A stretch of DNA of 33,806 nt from Selaginella moellendorffii (Eukaryota; Streptophyta; Lycopodiopsida; Selaginellales; Selaginellaceae), in NCBI RefSeq assembly GCF_000143415.4, contig NW_003314293.1, forward strand, positions 1,806,774 through 1,840,579, in the 5' to 3' direction. Below are positions 1-9,766 of the stretch, one piece after another. Within the stretch, counting starts at the first letter, position 1. Each line of letters opens with the position of its first letter. The position numbers and the translations under genes were made by a program. The notes under the pieces are model-generated. The model did not search any database and was not told where the DNA came from. It worked only from the letters and a program-made list of their open reading frames with translations.

Positions 1-556
1 TGAGGAACACACGCTTTGGGCTTTCACCCCAAGCCTCCCTTAGTACCAGGAGTTAGTCTCTGGGACAAGCTCAAAACTTACTAAATATGGAATGTCCTTA
101 GATTGCGAATTTGGACATGGGACGAACACCGATCTCTACATTCCGTAGATATGCCAAATGAGTGAATCTAGACATTTTCCATAAATAACATTTGGGACTA
201 ACACAAAGGGCATGATAGCAGGGGTGTTTGGCAAATATGGTAACCTATCATCTAGCGAATATTGAGGGATTAGTCTCAATATCACGGGGTTCCCAGCACT
301 AGCAAGTGCAAGCCAACATCATGAGTTTCTCGTCACCGTGTCAAGTATGCTTGACTTAATGACAACTTAAGATTTCCTTCCTTAGTGCCCTTGCAGTCTA
401 AGTGCACATGTGCTGACCAGTTTCTCAACTAGCTTGGGCAGAGACCATAAAAAGAACCAGCAGTACCAACCTCCTGCCATTGTGGCAGTAAGAAGAGAGT
501 TTCCGTAAGGACTGGCCGACAAGTATCTTTCGATACCCGAAGTCACATTTGTGACA
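1..556 (-). mobile_element. LTR of element F, reverse orientation, possibly cut by the window start
   Basis: Read on the minus strand, an LTR-like sequence starts with TG at 556 and continues to the window edge. Its first ~55 bases match the first ~52 bases of the LTR that begins at 33755 (element E), differing mainly by C/T and G/A changes. Both begin with the same palindromic opening (GTCAC-AAAT-GTGAC type) and a second small stem. The sequence next to the LTR inside the element (557-610, minus strand) is purine-rich, as expected near a polypurine tract, but is not directly adjacent. The far end of the LTR is not defined because the window starts there. Confidence 0.6.
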
Positions 557-2632
557 GCCACGTTGCTCGCTTCACTTTCTTCTTCTCACGTTTGGTCTTC
601 CTCTTGCTGAAGGCATCATGTTCCTAGAACTTAAGTATGCCATTTGACTGTTAATCCCGTGAGTGCTCTGTTTCTGGCTCTCTGAGTCTCACATCAACTG
701 TTGGTATTGGCGTGACATCCACCTTGCCACCTTGCTCTTGAGCCCATGTGTCAAAGAGATCTGCTTACTGTGTGGCTACTGCCGTTGTGATTAATTCCTA
801 AGCTTTGCATAGTGCAGATCCCAACATGAGGTCCTCTCCCAAAGGATTCAGGTTAGTTCTCTAATTGTGCACATCAAAGTTGACTGAAGTTCTTTGTGTA
901 CTGGAAGCGGAGACCTTTGGATCCTTTCCTCAAAGTGGCAAGGGTCCCAGACCAACATCCCTGCCTCATCAAATCTCAGAAGTGGAGAGGGGAGCAACAC
1001 CTTCTGCCCCTCCTGAGGTGCTGTGGGAGAGTCTAAGTCTGATTTCCTCACTTGTTGCAAGTGTGCAAGGTCCACCTAGCATGCTTCTTCTTGCACTCTT
1101 GCATGTACTGGATCAAGGATGAGCCCAGCCTCGTTTGCAGGCATCTTTGGGTGGTACAAGGCGTTCCCACCAGCTGGGCGTGAGCTTGACACATTCCCAT
1201 GAGCAGGGAGTGTGCCAGCTGCCCAGTCCTTGCGAGTCTTGAGGTTCTCTGTTAGAATTCCAAGAGCTGCTCAACGTGCATCCCACAATGAGACGTTCTC
1301 CATGTCTTCCACGTCATCCAGTTGGTGAGTTAGTTGCAAGACTTTCTATTGGATTCACTGTGTTGACTCATGATGCATCTGTTTCATGAACCTCTCACTG
1401 TTCCAAAATACTATACCACCACCTACAAGTTTTAGCAAGAGCAAGTGTAGACAATCTACACTGTCTCCAACCTGCCTCGAGTCGGTGTAGAGCCTTGCCA
1501 TTGGGGGTTGTGAGCTAGATCGGGGCCTTACACTTGAGGACCAAGTTGGTGAAGATGGGCATGAAGCCCTATGCTTGTTCATAAGGTTTGACAAGCATCT
1601 GTGGGCAAACTTTAGTGTCCGGAGTGGCTGTTCCTTGCTCAGGGCCATGCCTGAACGGTCGGTCTCCTTGGAGATCTCCTAGATTGGTTGTGACTCTAAG
1701 CGAGGGATTATGGACTCACCTTCTAGTGAGGCTTCCATGTTGATTTTGCAGGACAGAAGTGCATCCATGCTAGGGCTTTGTTCCTCTATGTTCTTGGCCG
1801 TTCTGGGTGGGGCAGACTTGAGTTCTCCTGTCCCACACCCTAGCTCTGCTGCTGCTGCACGTGATGCTGCTCTGGTGGTGACTCCTGACCTAACCCTGGT
1901 GTGCTGCTCCTGTGCTTCTGTGAGACATCCATCCCTACGAATCCCCTCAACTGCAAAAGTGCTTAGGATGATTCCCCACAAGCCTTCCTAACTTGTGACT
2001 GGCCTGAGACTCTCATCAAGCTCCCATACTCCAGCTAGTGACCAGGCAAGTGGGTGAGGGGAGGTAGCTTCATCCTCTCCTCCACTCTCAATAGACACTT
2101 CACCTCTGGTGTGGCTTACACTTCCAGCTTTTTTTAGGACTTGGCCATCCCCCAACTTAGAAACGTCCACCACATCTATCTCACGGTTTTCATCTTGCTG
2201 AGTTGCTACTTTGCATGGCTCACTTGCTGCCTTATGCAACAGTGTTCTGGCTGTTGATACAGAGGCCCCTTTCCTGTCCTAGCTTGCTGCCATGCGTGTT
2301 CCAGGACCCCGACCTTGTAGCAGTCCTCCTTGTGGGAGCCGAATGCTAAGGCCCCTACCTCGCACTCCACGACCTTGAGAGCTTAGATTGATGGGTGTGG
2401 ATGCTGTGACTCCCTTGTAGTTGTTCTCCATGCTGCTGGCAAGAGAGTGAGTACACAGCAAAAGCCAAAAAAGGGAACAATGCTTCCTTGAATCTCATGG
2501 CGGATGCCCCCATTGATAGTAGCAAGTGCGGGGAGATTGCACGCTCTCCCCTGTGCACTCTTCTACCTCTGGCTGCACTTTCGATCATGGCAGCCATGGT
2601 ACTGGGTGCCTTCCACCACTACCTCCCCAAAA
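557..2632 (-). pseudogene. Long unidentified reading frame of element F, broken only by stop codons
   Basis: I do not recognise this protein. On the minus strand the pieces 2279-2461, 1988-2239, 1679-1981, 1355-1648 and 848-1075 lie in one and the same frame. The frame can be followed from about 2632 to 572, roughly 690 codons, with about ten premature stops and no obvious frameshift. Visible features are a Gly/Arg-rich stretch near 2310-2370 (repeated GRG, nucleic-acid-binding character), an acidic middle part, and a very basic end (RRRK near 575-586). No reverse transcriptase, integrase or protease motif is present. It lies directly inside the LTR at 1-556, so it is probably the internal ORF of a non-autonomous element. 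An old host gene captured by the element is the alternative. Confidence 0.45.
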
Positions 2633-2639
2633 TTCGTCT

Positions 2640-3818
2640 AATATTAGGGTTCAAACACTAAGTAAGTTTGCAAAACTCATGGAGTTTGGGGGGTTTTTTA
2701 TTGAGCACGTATGGGGAAATTGAATGTGGTGACCAATGTTTTATCTGATGTTCATTATGTGATAGAGCTACATATACAATTTTGTCATCATTTGAGGAAA
2801 ATGGCTAGCAAATTTGGGCCACTTAGTTGAGCATCCTCAGGTTCAAGATGTTGAGGTGGTCTCTTTGTGAGCCCAAATGAAAGCCCCTTTCTCATTAGTA
2901 GATGGAATTTTCTACTACAATGGCTATAGATATTTACTTGTAAGCTCCACTTCACTCAGCCTAGTATTATTCAAACTCAAGGACGTTTAGCTCTAAGTAT
3001 CCCAAGACCTTTAACCGATTGGAAAAGGGGGTGCACTCTTATTCATGGGCTCTTTCCATATTTGAACCCTTATGGATCGTCTTTCAAGTTGTTCCCTTTG
3101 GTTGTTTATATTATTATAGATGGATATATTAATTAATCAGGTTTAATTCCATTATTATAATTGTCTAGAGGCTGGCCATTTTGGGGGGAAAGACACATGA
3201 GCTGATTAAGTGTTATGAAGGTTAATATCCTTAGGTATTGCAAATCATATAATCTTTATTAGTAAGTAAAAGTGCAACATGAGAAGTTGAAGGGACTTTT
3301 ACACCTTTTGCCTATTCCTTAGAGTTGGTATAGTATTTCTATGGACTTCATCACTTTTTTGCCACGAACATAAAGACAAAAGGAGTAAGTATAGGTTATA
3401 ATGGATTAAGTGACAAAGTATGTGTGATTATTAGCTCTTTAGAAAATTGTTACTACCTTAAATTTAGTTGCAGGTTACTTGGAAAAAACTTTTTTGAATT
3501 ATAGGACAAGTGATTGATAATTAAAATTCACTAGTGGATTTTAGAAGAGCTTTGTGAAAGTTATACAAGTGACTTTGAAACTATTGAGTGGAGATCATCC
3601 TCAAATAGGTAGCAAGTTGGGCATATGAATCAAGTGGTGGAGGATATGCTTGCTATAACATTCGTTAAAGCAAAGATAATGGGATTTATATCTTATATTG
3701 ATGCAATCCATTACAATAATAACCAATATAGTGGAATTAAACTAAGTCTTTACTTTGCCATATTTGGGAGACATCTTCAATCAACATTGGAGTTAGGATT
3801 GCATTTAAGCAAGGATAT
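2640..3818 (+). pseudogene. Relic of B-family pol: RNase H end to integrase
   Basis: On the plus strand this matches the pol of element B (15096-16140, read on the minus strand) almost codon for codon: the KLMEFG..IEH motif at the end of RNase H, the linker, the HF-GG integrase zinc-finger entry near 3180, the SMDFIT-type start of the core near 3340, and the NQVVEDML segment at 3628-3651 that follows the integrase core. It is much richer in A+T than B because many C and G positions of B are T and A here. Stops and small indels abolish coding. A stretch of about 178 bp at 2937-3114 has no counterpart in B. The match stops near 3818. Confidence 0.7.
2937..3114. other. Insertion of about 178 bp inside the B-family pol relic
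   Basis: The alignment with element B is continuous up to about 2936 (end of the YYNGR..YL segment) and resumes at about 3115 (VDVL segment). The bases between have no counterpart in B and resemble nothing else in the window. No terminal inverted repeats or clear target duplication were seen. Confidence 0.45.
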
Positions 3819-4375
3819 TGTAGCATATATAGTTTTCACCATTTATGATTTACTATAAGATAACCCACGTATCTAAGGGCAATGGAGTGAAACCCATATT
3901 TCAAGGCCTTAAGCCACTAACTGAAATGACAGAGCCAAACTCCTAAACATACAGCTAAAGAGTAAATGAATCAAAGCACAAAACAACTCTTGAGTGTTTA
4001 TCCCAATGAGTAAAAGGACAAAAGCACAAAGTAACATAGGAACAATTCTAAAGCATCCAATTGTAAGCAACTAAAAAGAACAATTCAAAAGATGATCTAT
4101 AGAGCCCATGAATAAGGGATAGTTGGGGTTAAGTGTGCTTAGGTTTAAGTAATATTAGGTTGGGCGACCTCCATAAAAATAATGCTTAAACACCCCCATC
4201 ATCAACCAATTAAATGTGGTGTAAATAACCAAAGAGTATTTGACTCTAAAAACAATTTATAAAAGTTTAAATATAAAGAAAAAGGGCCTAAAAACAAGAG
4301 TGCTAGGATATTTATAGTTAAATGTCTTTAGGTTTAGGAAGTCCATGTAGCATCAACATTTTATCCTTTACTATC
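3819..4375. other. AT-rich stretch without recognisable feature
   Basis: This lies between two oppositely oriented B-family relics. No open frame of useful length, no LTR end and no RNA gene was seen. It may be unaligned decayed retroelement sequence or old host DNA. Confidence 0.4.
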
Positions 4376-5322
4376 TTTTTATTTTTAAGCTATAGACAAT
4401 TAATCTTGTAATGTTTAAGTTCACCACAAAGATGACAACTTTGTCTATAATTTTTTATAAAAAATTTTTACTTCTTTTTTACATCCAAAGTAGTCACCAC
4501 AAACTTTAAATTATGATGTTTATTCCTATCCTTATGTCCACAATGATCATCATGATAATTCTCAATAGCTTGAATGTTTGCAAGATTTGTGCTTATCATT
4601 ATCAAGTTGACGAGCCACATTAAAAAGCTCTTCCAAATTCTTTATAGGTTGAAAATGACACAAGTGCTACCATATGCTCTTATTGTGAAGGCCATTAATG
4701 AAGTAAGATTTATTTTAATTTGGATTTTCATTAAAACATAGCTAATCAAGTAAGTAAACTTTTCAATATAATCTCTGAGTATCATTTTTCCTTACTGGAA
4801 ATGTCAAAGTTCTATATAAGGATTCTCCATGTTATAGTAAAATGTAAATGTAAATTCATCTATATTAGACATTAATGGTTTTTTATCCGTAACATAAGAC
4901 TCCTCAAACCAAATCCACAATAAAAACTCTACACATAAAATTACTAGAATAGCCACTAAAGCTTTTGCATCTAGAGTTCTTCTAGCAGCCAAAAATTTCT
5001 TCACATTAACTAGCCAAACCAAACACTTGTCCATGCCACCATTACTAGAAAAAGTTGGAATCTTAAGTTGATCCACCAAAGAAGTCTTATTTGGAGTACA
5101 ACCACGTGCAACCTCGAGTGCCTCAACATGATAAGCATCATGTTATACATCTCGTCTTATATGGAGTTTTTGATTTTGATTAAAGGCTTGTAACTCATGA
5201 ATAACATATAGATAATTTAAACCTTTGCACCTCTATTAACACCATCATTGGCACCACCATCAACATTAAGATTTGAATGTTCCATCTTCGTTAACCATCA
5301 CAATCAACTCTTTTAATACCAA
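4376..5322 (-). pseudogene. Relic of B-family gag, minus strand
   Basis: The minus strand matches the gag of element B (about 18050-19029): the zinc-knuckle region near 4400-4450, the LTRLI..-type capsid part near 4740-4800, and the amino-terminal motif LKIPTFS at about 5060. CpG-containing positions of B are mostly TG or CA here. The junction around 5070-5115 keeps an open frame that is broken by a 5-nt loss in element B, so the relic informs the ancestral gag. A primer-binding-site remnant adjoins the LTR at 5311-5322. Not functional. Confidence 0.7.
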
Positions 5323-5519
5323 TGTTATAACTTAAAGACAAAAAGTTTCACTATACTACACCTCTTTTAAGATTCTTTACCCCTAAAATTACTTCAAAAA
5401 CTCCACTATGCTACTAGAGTCCTTAGGATAAATTTACTTTTACTTTTAAGTCTATGCGTTAATATTTCAAACTTCTCTTTGACCCACGTTGACCACGGAG
5501 TCAAAGTTGGTGCTTAACA
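5323..5519 (-). mobile_element. Decayed B-family LTR (197 bp)
   Basis: It begins TGTTATAA and ends CTTAACA, aligned end to end with the 233-bp LTRs of element B. The right part (TTTGACC..GTTGACCACG) is best conserved; the middle is AT-rich and shortened. It is the 5' LTR of the gag relic to its left. Confidence 0.7.
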
Positions 5520-5526
5520 ATCATGC

Positions 5527-5645
5527 ATTAGAGCATATGAATTTGTTTTAATTTTTCTCTTGTTGCTGCCTTCTAGGCTGTATTTTTCTTTGGAATTTCG
5601 TATTTGTTGGAATACATAGCCATATTAGTGTTTTCGTGTAAGAGG
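5527..5645 (+). repeat. Copy A of a dispersed repeat flanking the carbonic anhydrase gene
   Basis: This is a direct repeat of 8137-8277 with shared blocks TTTTTCTCTTGTTG, TTTGGAATTTCGTAT, GTTGGAATACAT and TATTAGTGTTTT. Copy B has about 25 extra bases in the middle. CpG sites of copy B are TG/CA in copy A. It lies directly after the B-family LTR relic and runs into the PPR relic. Confidence 0.65.
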
Positions 5646-6130
5646 ATCAATGAGGCGTTCGATCAAAGCCAGGGAAAGAATGTGGTGTCCTGGAATGTAG
5701 TTCTAGCGGCATATGCCCAGGCAGGACTGGATGTTGGGGTGTTGGAGCTCTTGGATTCGATTGATGTGGAGCTGAATGTGCTCATCTGTGTGCCACTCTC
5801 TGGGATCTTGCTGTAGGGCTGCGGCTCCACGATTGCCCAGGAGCTGGAATCCGAGAGCACGGCCGTTATTGGTTGATCAGCGCTAGCATGCATGCGCCAG
5901 TGTGGGAGCTGGGGTCGCGCAAAGCGTCCTAAGGAAGGACAATCTGGGGAACGCAATGATTTCCCCGGCTTTGCAGTTCAATTGGCTGGATCTGGTGCTG
6001 GATCTCCTCTCTCCTGGAGACGGTGCACATTCACGCTTGCGGAGATCTTCAAGCTCATGGAATTTGGCGGCAAGGCTGTACTTCCACCCTGATCGATGGG
6101 ATGATGACGGAGGCCAGGGCGCGGATTGAT
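5640..6130 (+). pseudogene. Degenerate PPR-type fragment
   Basis: The plus-strand frame at 5643-5720 reads like a plant pentatricopeptide repeat: a run of the type KNVVSWNVVLAAYAQAG, close to the usual NVVSWNAMIAAYAQNG of organelle RNA-editing PPR proteins. A second weak repeat start (QCGSWGRAKR) is seen around 5895-5925 in a neighbouring frame. In-frame stops at 5814 and 5875 and frame changes show it is not a working gene. No E or DYW domain is seen. The PPR assignment is by eye; the downstream half is only suggestive. Confidence 0.5.
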
Positions 6131-6671
6131 GGACGATGCCATTCGATCGAGCCGAGAGACTTTCTTCTCTGTCAACTCACCACTCGTTGTAATGTTTTCA
6201 TATCGAGATCACTCTTTTTTGTCCTCAATCGCAAACAGCCGGTCTATTTCCCCGAATGTTTCTCTGACCTGGAGATTTGAAGCCGCCGGGCACTATCTAT
6301 CTAGGCGGAGATCAACAACAGAATGATGCCACGGAATGCACTCCAACCTGTTGCATTGAAGTGCAACTTAAGCATAGCAACGCCACCATTATGCCGAGAG
6401 TGGAGACTGTGAAGTGGTCGGACGTCGAGGGCCTTGCTCCGAATTGAGTGACTTATCTGGCAGCGATCAAAGCGCTTGAGGAAAGCTTGTCAAGCTCCGA
6501 GCTGTGAGGAGCGGACATATTCGTGGCCAGCTGCTCTGGAATCTGGAACACTTTGAGATGGTAATCTGGATGTAATTTGAGCTGGTCTGCATCTACTAGA
6601 GAAGCAAGAGAAATATAGACTTCCACATTGATTAAAAAACCGCGTGCCCTAATAGGACAAAAACGTATCTT
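6131..6671. other. Intergenic or 3' flank of the carbonic anhydrase gene
   Basis: No supported gene. The first ~200 bases have short open frames without recognisable content. The part next to 6672 is presumably the 3' UTR and downstream flank of the gene on the minus strand. Confidence 0.4.
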
Positions 6672-7750
6672 CTATTTATAATAGTTTATTCTTCTTCCAA
6701 ACAAGCCTTGTATCGATCTGTTGTTATCACCCTGTACACAGAATGTTAGAAGCTGTATAGCGCATGAATTAATTCTTACATTGAGGGCATTCATCAAAAG
6801 CCGGTACTGGGTTTTCGAGATCGTTCGTGGCTGCAACATCAGAACCATGGTCAGCGGAAAAGAAACAAAAGATTAAGGAAATAATTTGTTTACTCTTCTC
6901 AACACGCTCCATGTCACTTGCTCGGTGCAGGGCGGTGATGTCAGTGATCCAACATATCTGAAGAATCGCTTGCCTCCAACATTGAGCAGCGAGGGATCCA
7001 CCACTTGAACATCTTGCTCGCCACTCAGCTCAGGTAGAAAATGCTCAACCTTACAAAAAACGACAGTGAAAAAAACTCTCAGAAATCACAAAGAAAACCC
7101 AGATCTCTATTTACCTGATCGATAAAAGGGTCGTCCTCGGATCCAATCGTGTACATGACGGCGACGACTGCAAGCCTGTTGTCTTCACTCCTGTGGACGA
7201 GATGCCCCTCGACTGCGAGATGCTTCCCATTCACAGTGTGCTCGCTGGGAGCATGGATATGATACTCGCTCACCCTGTACAAGGTGCCATCGATGATGAG
7301 CGATCCCGATGAAGAATCGCCAAACTCGAGCTATTGCACAAACAGAGAAGAAAAACGAGGGGCCCGAGCCATGATTAGATGGAGATCTTTCGGAGATGAG
7401 ATGGATTCAGGAGATACATACTGCTATGTCGTGGTCGAGATTGGTGAGAGTGGCATTCGTTGGTTTGTATCTCGTCTGGAGCAGCTTCAAAGAGCACACT
7501 GGTTGGAGCTCCTCGGATTGAATGTCCACCGGAGATTGCATTCTGCCGCTGCTGCAAGCCCTCCATTCTTGTCTCAAGTTTCCCCAGTTTGCCTGGCCTC
7601 GAGTCCCATTCGAGTAGTCATACTCCTCGGCTAAGAAAAGAAAACAAGATATGATCGATTGATTTCGCTTGAAAACTATATACCTGCTTGTGCGATGATC
7701 ATGGCTTGTGCAAAAACGAACAGCAATAGTATGAGATTGGTTCTCTCCAT
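6672..7750 (-). CDS. Alpha-type carbonic anhydrase, secreted, six exons
   Basis: It catalyses reversible hydration of CO2 to bicarbonate. Exons on the minus strand are 7684-7750, 7422-7630, 7115-7330, 6894-7049, 6780-6830 and 6672-6731. All introns are GT-AG (48-91 nt), giving 252 residues, a normal family length. Residues 1-22 form a hydrophobic signal peptide (LILLLFVFAQA core), then a mature start like EEYDYSNG. Zinc ligands are H116 and H118 in the HIHAPSEH motif and H135 in EGHLVH. H89 is the likely proton-shuttle His, T201 lies in GSLTSPPCTE, and C48 and C205 are placed for the family's disulphide. It ends INYYK-stop, with AATAAA overlapping the last codons. No disruption is visible, so it is probably functional in apoplast, secretory route or plastid. 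Splice sites were read by eye and no transcript was available. Confidence 0.9.
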
Positions 7751-7870
7751 CTCTCCTCGTCTCAAATCTACACCTGGTTTCGTTTGAGACGCAAGAAAGA
7801 AAGAAAAATATAGAGTAGCTGCTTCCTCCTCGAGTGATTTGCTTCCCTGGGTCCCCAGAACGGTCCTTAA
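7751..7870 (-). promoter_or_regulatory. Candidate 5' UTR and core promoter of the carbonic anhydrase gene
   Basis: Upstream of the ATG (minus strand) there is a TATA-like CTATATTTTT at about 7804-7814, some 55-65 bases before the start codon, and a second AT-rich box near 7868. An inverted repeat GTCTCAAA/TTTGAGAC (7759-7766 and 7783-7790) would form a stem in the leader if transcription begins at the farther box. This is inference from sequence only. Confidence 0.35.
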
Positions 7871-8136
7871 AAATATAAAGGCGACGTGGGAAGCTACTCA
7901 GCAGATGGATACAAAGTCTCGAATAAACTGCCGCTGTTCTGGACTAGATCTAGGAAATGCCAATAGGAATTTGGCCCTACCATCACGAACGCTCCATGTT
8001 TCGTCGGCCAAGTTTCTTTCGTGCCCAAGAAAAGGCCTCGATTGCAACATACAGGAACGTCCCCAAGCCGTTTCCACGTCCTGGAGAAAGTGGAAGGGCC
8101 TGCTCAGTCAATAGTGACTGTTGACTTTGGTCGTGC

Positions 8137-8277
8137 ACGAGAGCGTATGAATGTGCTTTATTTTTTCTCTTGTTGTGACCTTCTGGACTGTGCCGCCAAA
8201 TAGGGAGAAACCATATTCTTCCTTTGGAATTTCGTATTTTGTTGGAATACATCCCTGCCTATTAGTGTTTTTGTGTA
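8137..8277 (+). repeat. Copy B of the dispersed repeat (see 5527-5645)
   Basis: It shares ordered blocks with 5527-5645 in the same orientation, with about 25 additional bases (around 8190-8215). It retains more CpG than copy A, so it is the less decayed copy. Together the two copies bracket the PPR relic and the carbonic anhydrase gene. Confidence 0.6.
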
Positions 8278-8474
8278 GGCAGTAGCTTCTCTGCTTCAGA
8301 AAAGATGGGCCGGTTTGGAGAAATCAAACGCGGCATCTGGCTATAGAGAGAACGTTCCATTCTAAAACTTTATGTGTCACGAGGAATTTTATTCTGGATG
8401 ATGATGTCAGGTGACAAACATAAACAGTTTGGTATTTTCCTTATGCTTAAAACAATTCTTGTAAATGTAACAAA

Positions 8475-8529
8475 TGGGGCATTCCGGGAATTGAACTCGG
8501 GACCTCTCACACCCTAAGCGAAATGCCCA
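8475..8529 (-). pseudogene. tRNA-Pro(AGG)-like sequence lacking the D arm
   Basis: On the minus strand the 3' half matches plant tRNA-Pro: anticodon arm with loop TTAGGGT (anticodon AGG), T arm with TTCAATT, and acceptor end ATGCCCC followed by A. The 5' acceptor strand GGGCAT at 8523-8528 pairs with ATGCCC, but it runs straight into the anticodon stem. The whole D arm is missing. One T-stem pair is a mismatch (A-C) and the anticodon stem has wobble pairs. It is therefore probably a deleted tRNA pseudogene. Confidence 0.55.
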
Positions 8530-8799
8530 TTAACACTTTAGTCAACGAAACTTCCATGTTCTTCCATGATCCGCGAAAGAAATTTTTTGAACGAATGTGA
8601 ATGTTTCTGATTGAAAAAAAAAGCATCAGCATCAGAAGCTTGTGGGTTTTCTTCCTGGGCGTTGGGTATGGAATTCCATACTATAGGATAGGTTTTCATA
8701 TCGTTTCTTCCTCTTGTTCTCCATGTGATTCACTCATTAATGGATCACTGGTTTCCCATCCTAGAGAACCGATCTGGGCAGATTCAGCAATGCCAGCAG

Positions 8800-9300
8800 C
8801 AATCGCCGCGACCTCACGTCCTCAGACGAGCCCCGGCGCCTGTTCAAGCTCGTTCATCCGGATCTCTTCCACAGTTACCCGCAGCACCATGCGCAATCGA
8901 GACTCCAATCGCTCCAATCGTCACTGGTAGGAGATCAATCAGCGCTCCTTCCAGCTCCTGCAGGACTACCTCCGTGTCGCCAAGGGCGGCCAGGTGAATC
9001 GCTCGGTCAATGAGTACAAGCTCGAATTCTACGTCTGGCGTGAGCGAGAATCCAAGAATGAGGAGGAGGAATTGATCATGAAGGTGGACTTGCCACCGCC
9101 ACAGGCAACGCTGCCTGGATGAGATGCTATCGGCGCTGGGCTTGCTGCTCCCCTCGTTTGGACTCTCACCGGAGTTCTCTGGGAGCCTCACGGGCGATGG
9201 CGAGATCCTCTCCAAGAGCACTGACGATGAAGCTCTCGGAGCTCCAGCGGCAGAAGGGCAGGAGCAGCGGATGATACGCGCTCTCTCACAAACTTACCCT
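8800..9300 (+). pseudogene. Fragment of a DUF4460-like (TCAIM family) gene
   Basis: A plus-strand frame at 8808-8895 carries LFKLVHPDLFHSYPQHH, the J-domain-like HPDLF signature of the DUF4460 family (mitochondrial TCAIM-type proteins, also found in plants). After a frame change and a TAG at about 8927 it continues as INQRSFQLLQDYLRVAKGG and EYKLEFYVWRE, then an acidic stretch and a proline-rich end, with a further frame change near 9121. The order fits the family but frames are broken and no start or end is seen, so it is a truncated pseudogene or, less likely, badly resolved exons. Identification is by motif only. Confidence 0.45.
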
Positions 9301-9339
9301 AAAACTTGGTTTGGGATTGAGGCTGGTTTCCAGGCACAC

Positions 9340-9445
9340 CTCTTTCGGAAGCATCGTCTGTGGCAAAGCTGAGACAGTTCACGGCTGCGGCGGTGACCAC
9401 AATGGTGCAAAGAAAGCCATTGATGCCCATAGAAGTCTGAGGCAT
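9340..9445 (-). CDS. Possible first exon encoding a signal peptide
   Basis: On the minus strand an ATG at 9445 opens a short frame with MGINGFLCTIVVTAAAVNC, a plausible secretory signal, followed by FATDDASE. A possible donor (GAG/GTGTG) follows. No second exon is recognised, and the region overlaps the end of the DUF4460-like relic on the other strand. It could be a fragment of an unrelated gene or chance. Confidence 0.2.
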
Positions 9446-9766
9446 TATACAAAGTGGTGATCAAAAGCTGCGCTAGAAGCCAAGTGGAAAGGTCAAAGCT
9501 GAAGAATCAATGCTCTCCCTTTCATGCTATGTAAAGAGTGTTAAGAGAATCTCTAATGTCCAGGAGTCCTATTAAAAAGGCACTGAAGTTGTGAGAAAGC
9601 TGCAAAGTGTTTGTGTCTAGCACCTTTGTCGCTGTGAAGCCGTCGAATAAATGAGGTGCTTTGATTGACTGTGGATGGCCATGGTCTAGAGTTGAGTTTG
9701 GCTGAAAAAAGTCATTGCTCCAAGTCCAAGTAGGAAAAACATGCTGGAATCTTGCAAATGCCACCT
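9446..9766. other. Flank between gene fragments and element D
   Basis: A minus-strand open frame of 80 codons (9522-9764) is present but contains no motif I recognise. No other feature was seen. Confidence 0.3.

Noticed and set aside
2510-2560. Zinc knuckle in the unidentified frame of element F
   Set aside because: A Cys...His...Cys-like pattern is visible, but the second Cys is missing and the spacing is not CX2CX4HX4C.
9522-9764. 80-codon minus-strand ORF as a gene
   Set aside because: No motif, no neighbouring frame continuity, and it abuts a proposed LTR end.
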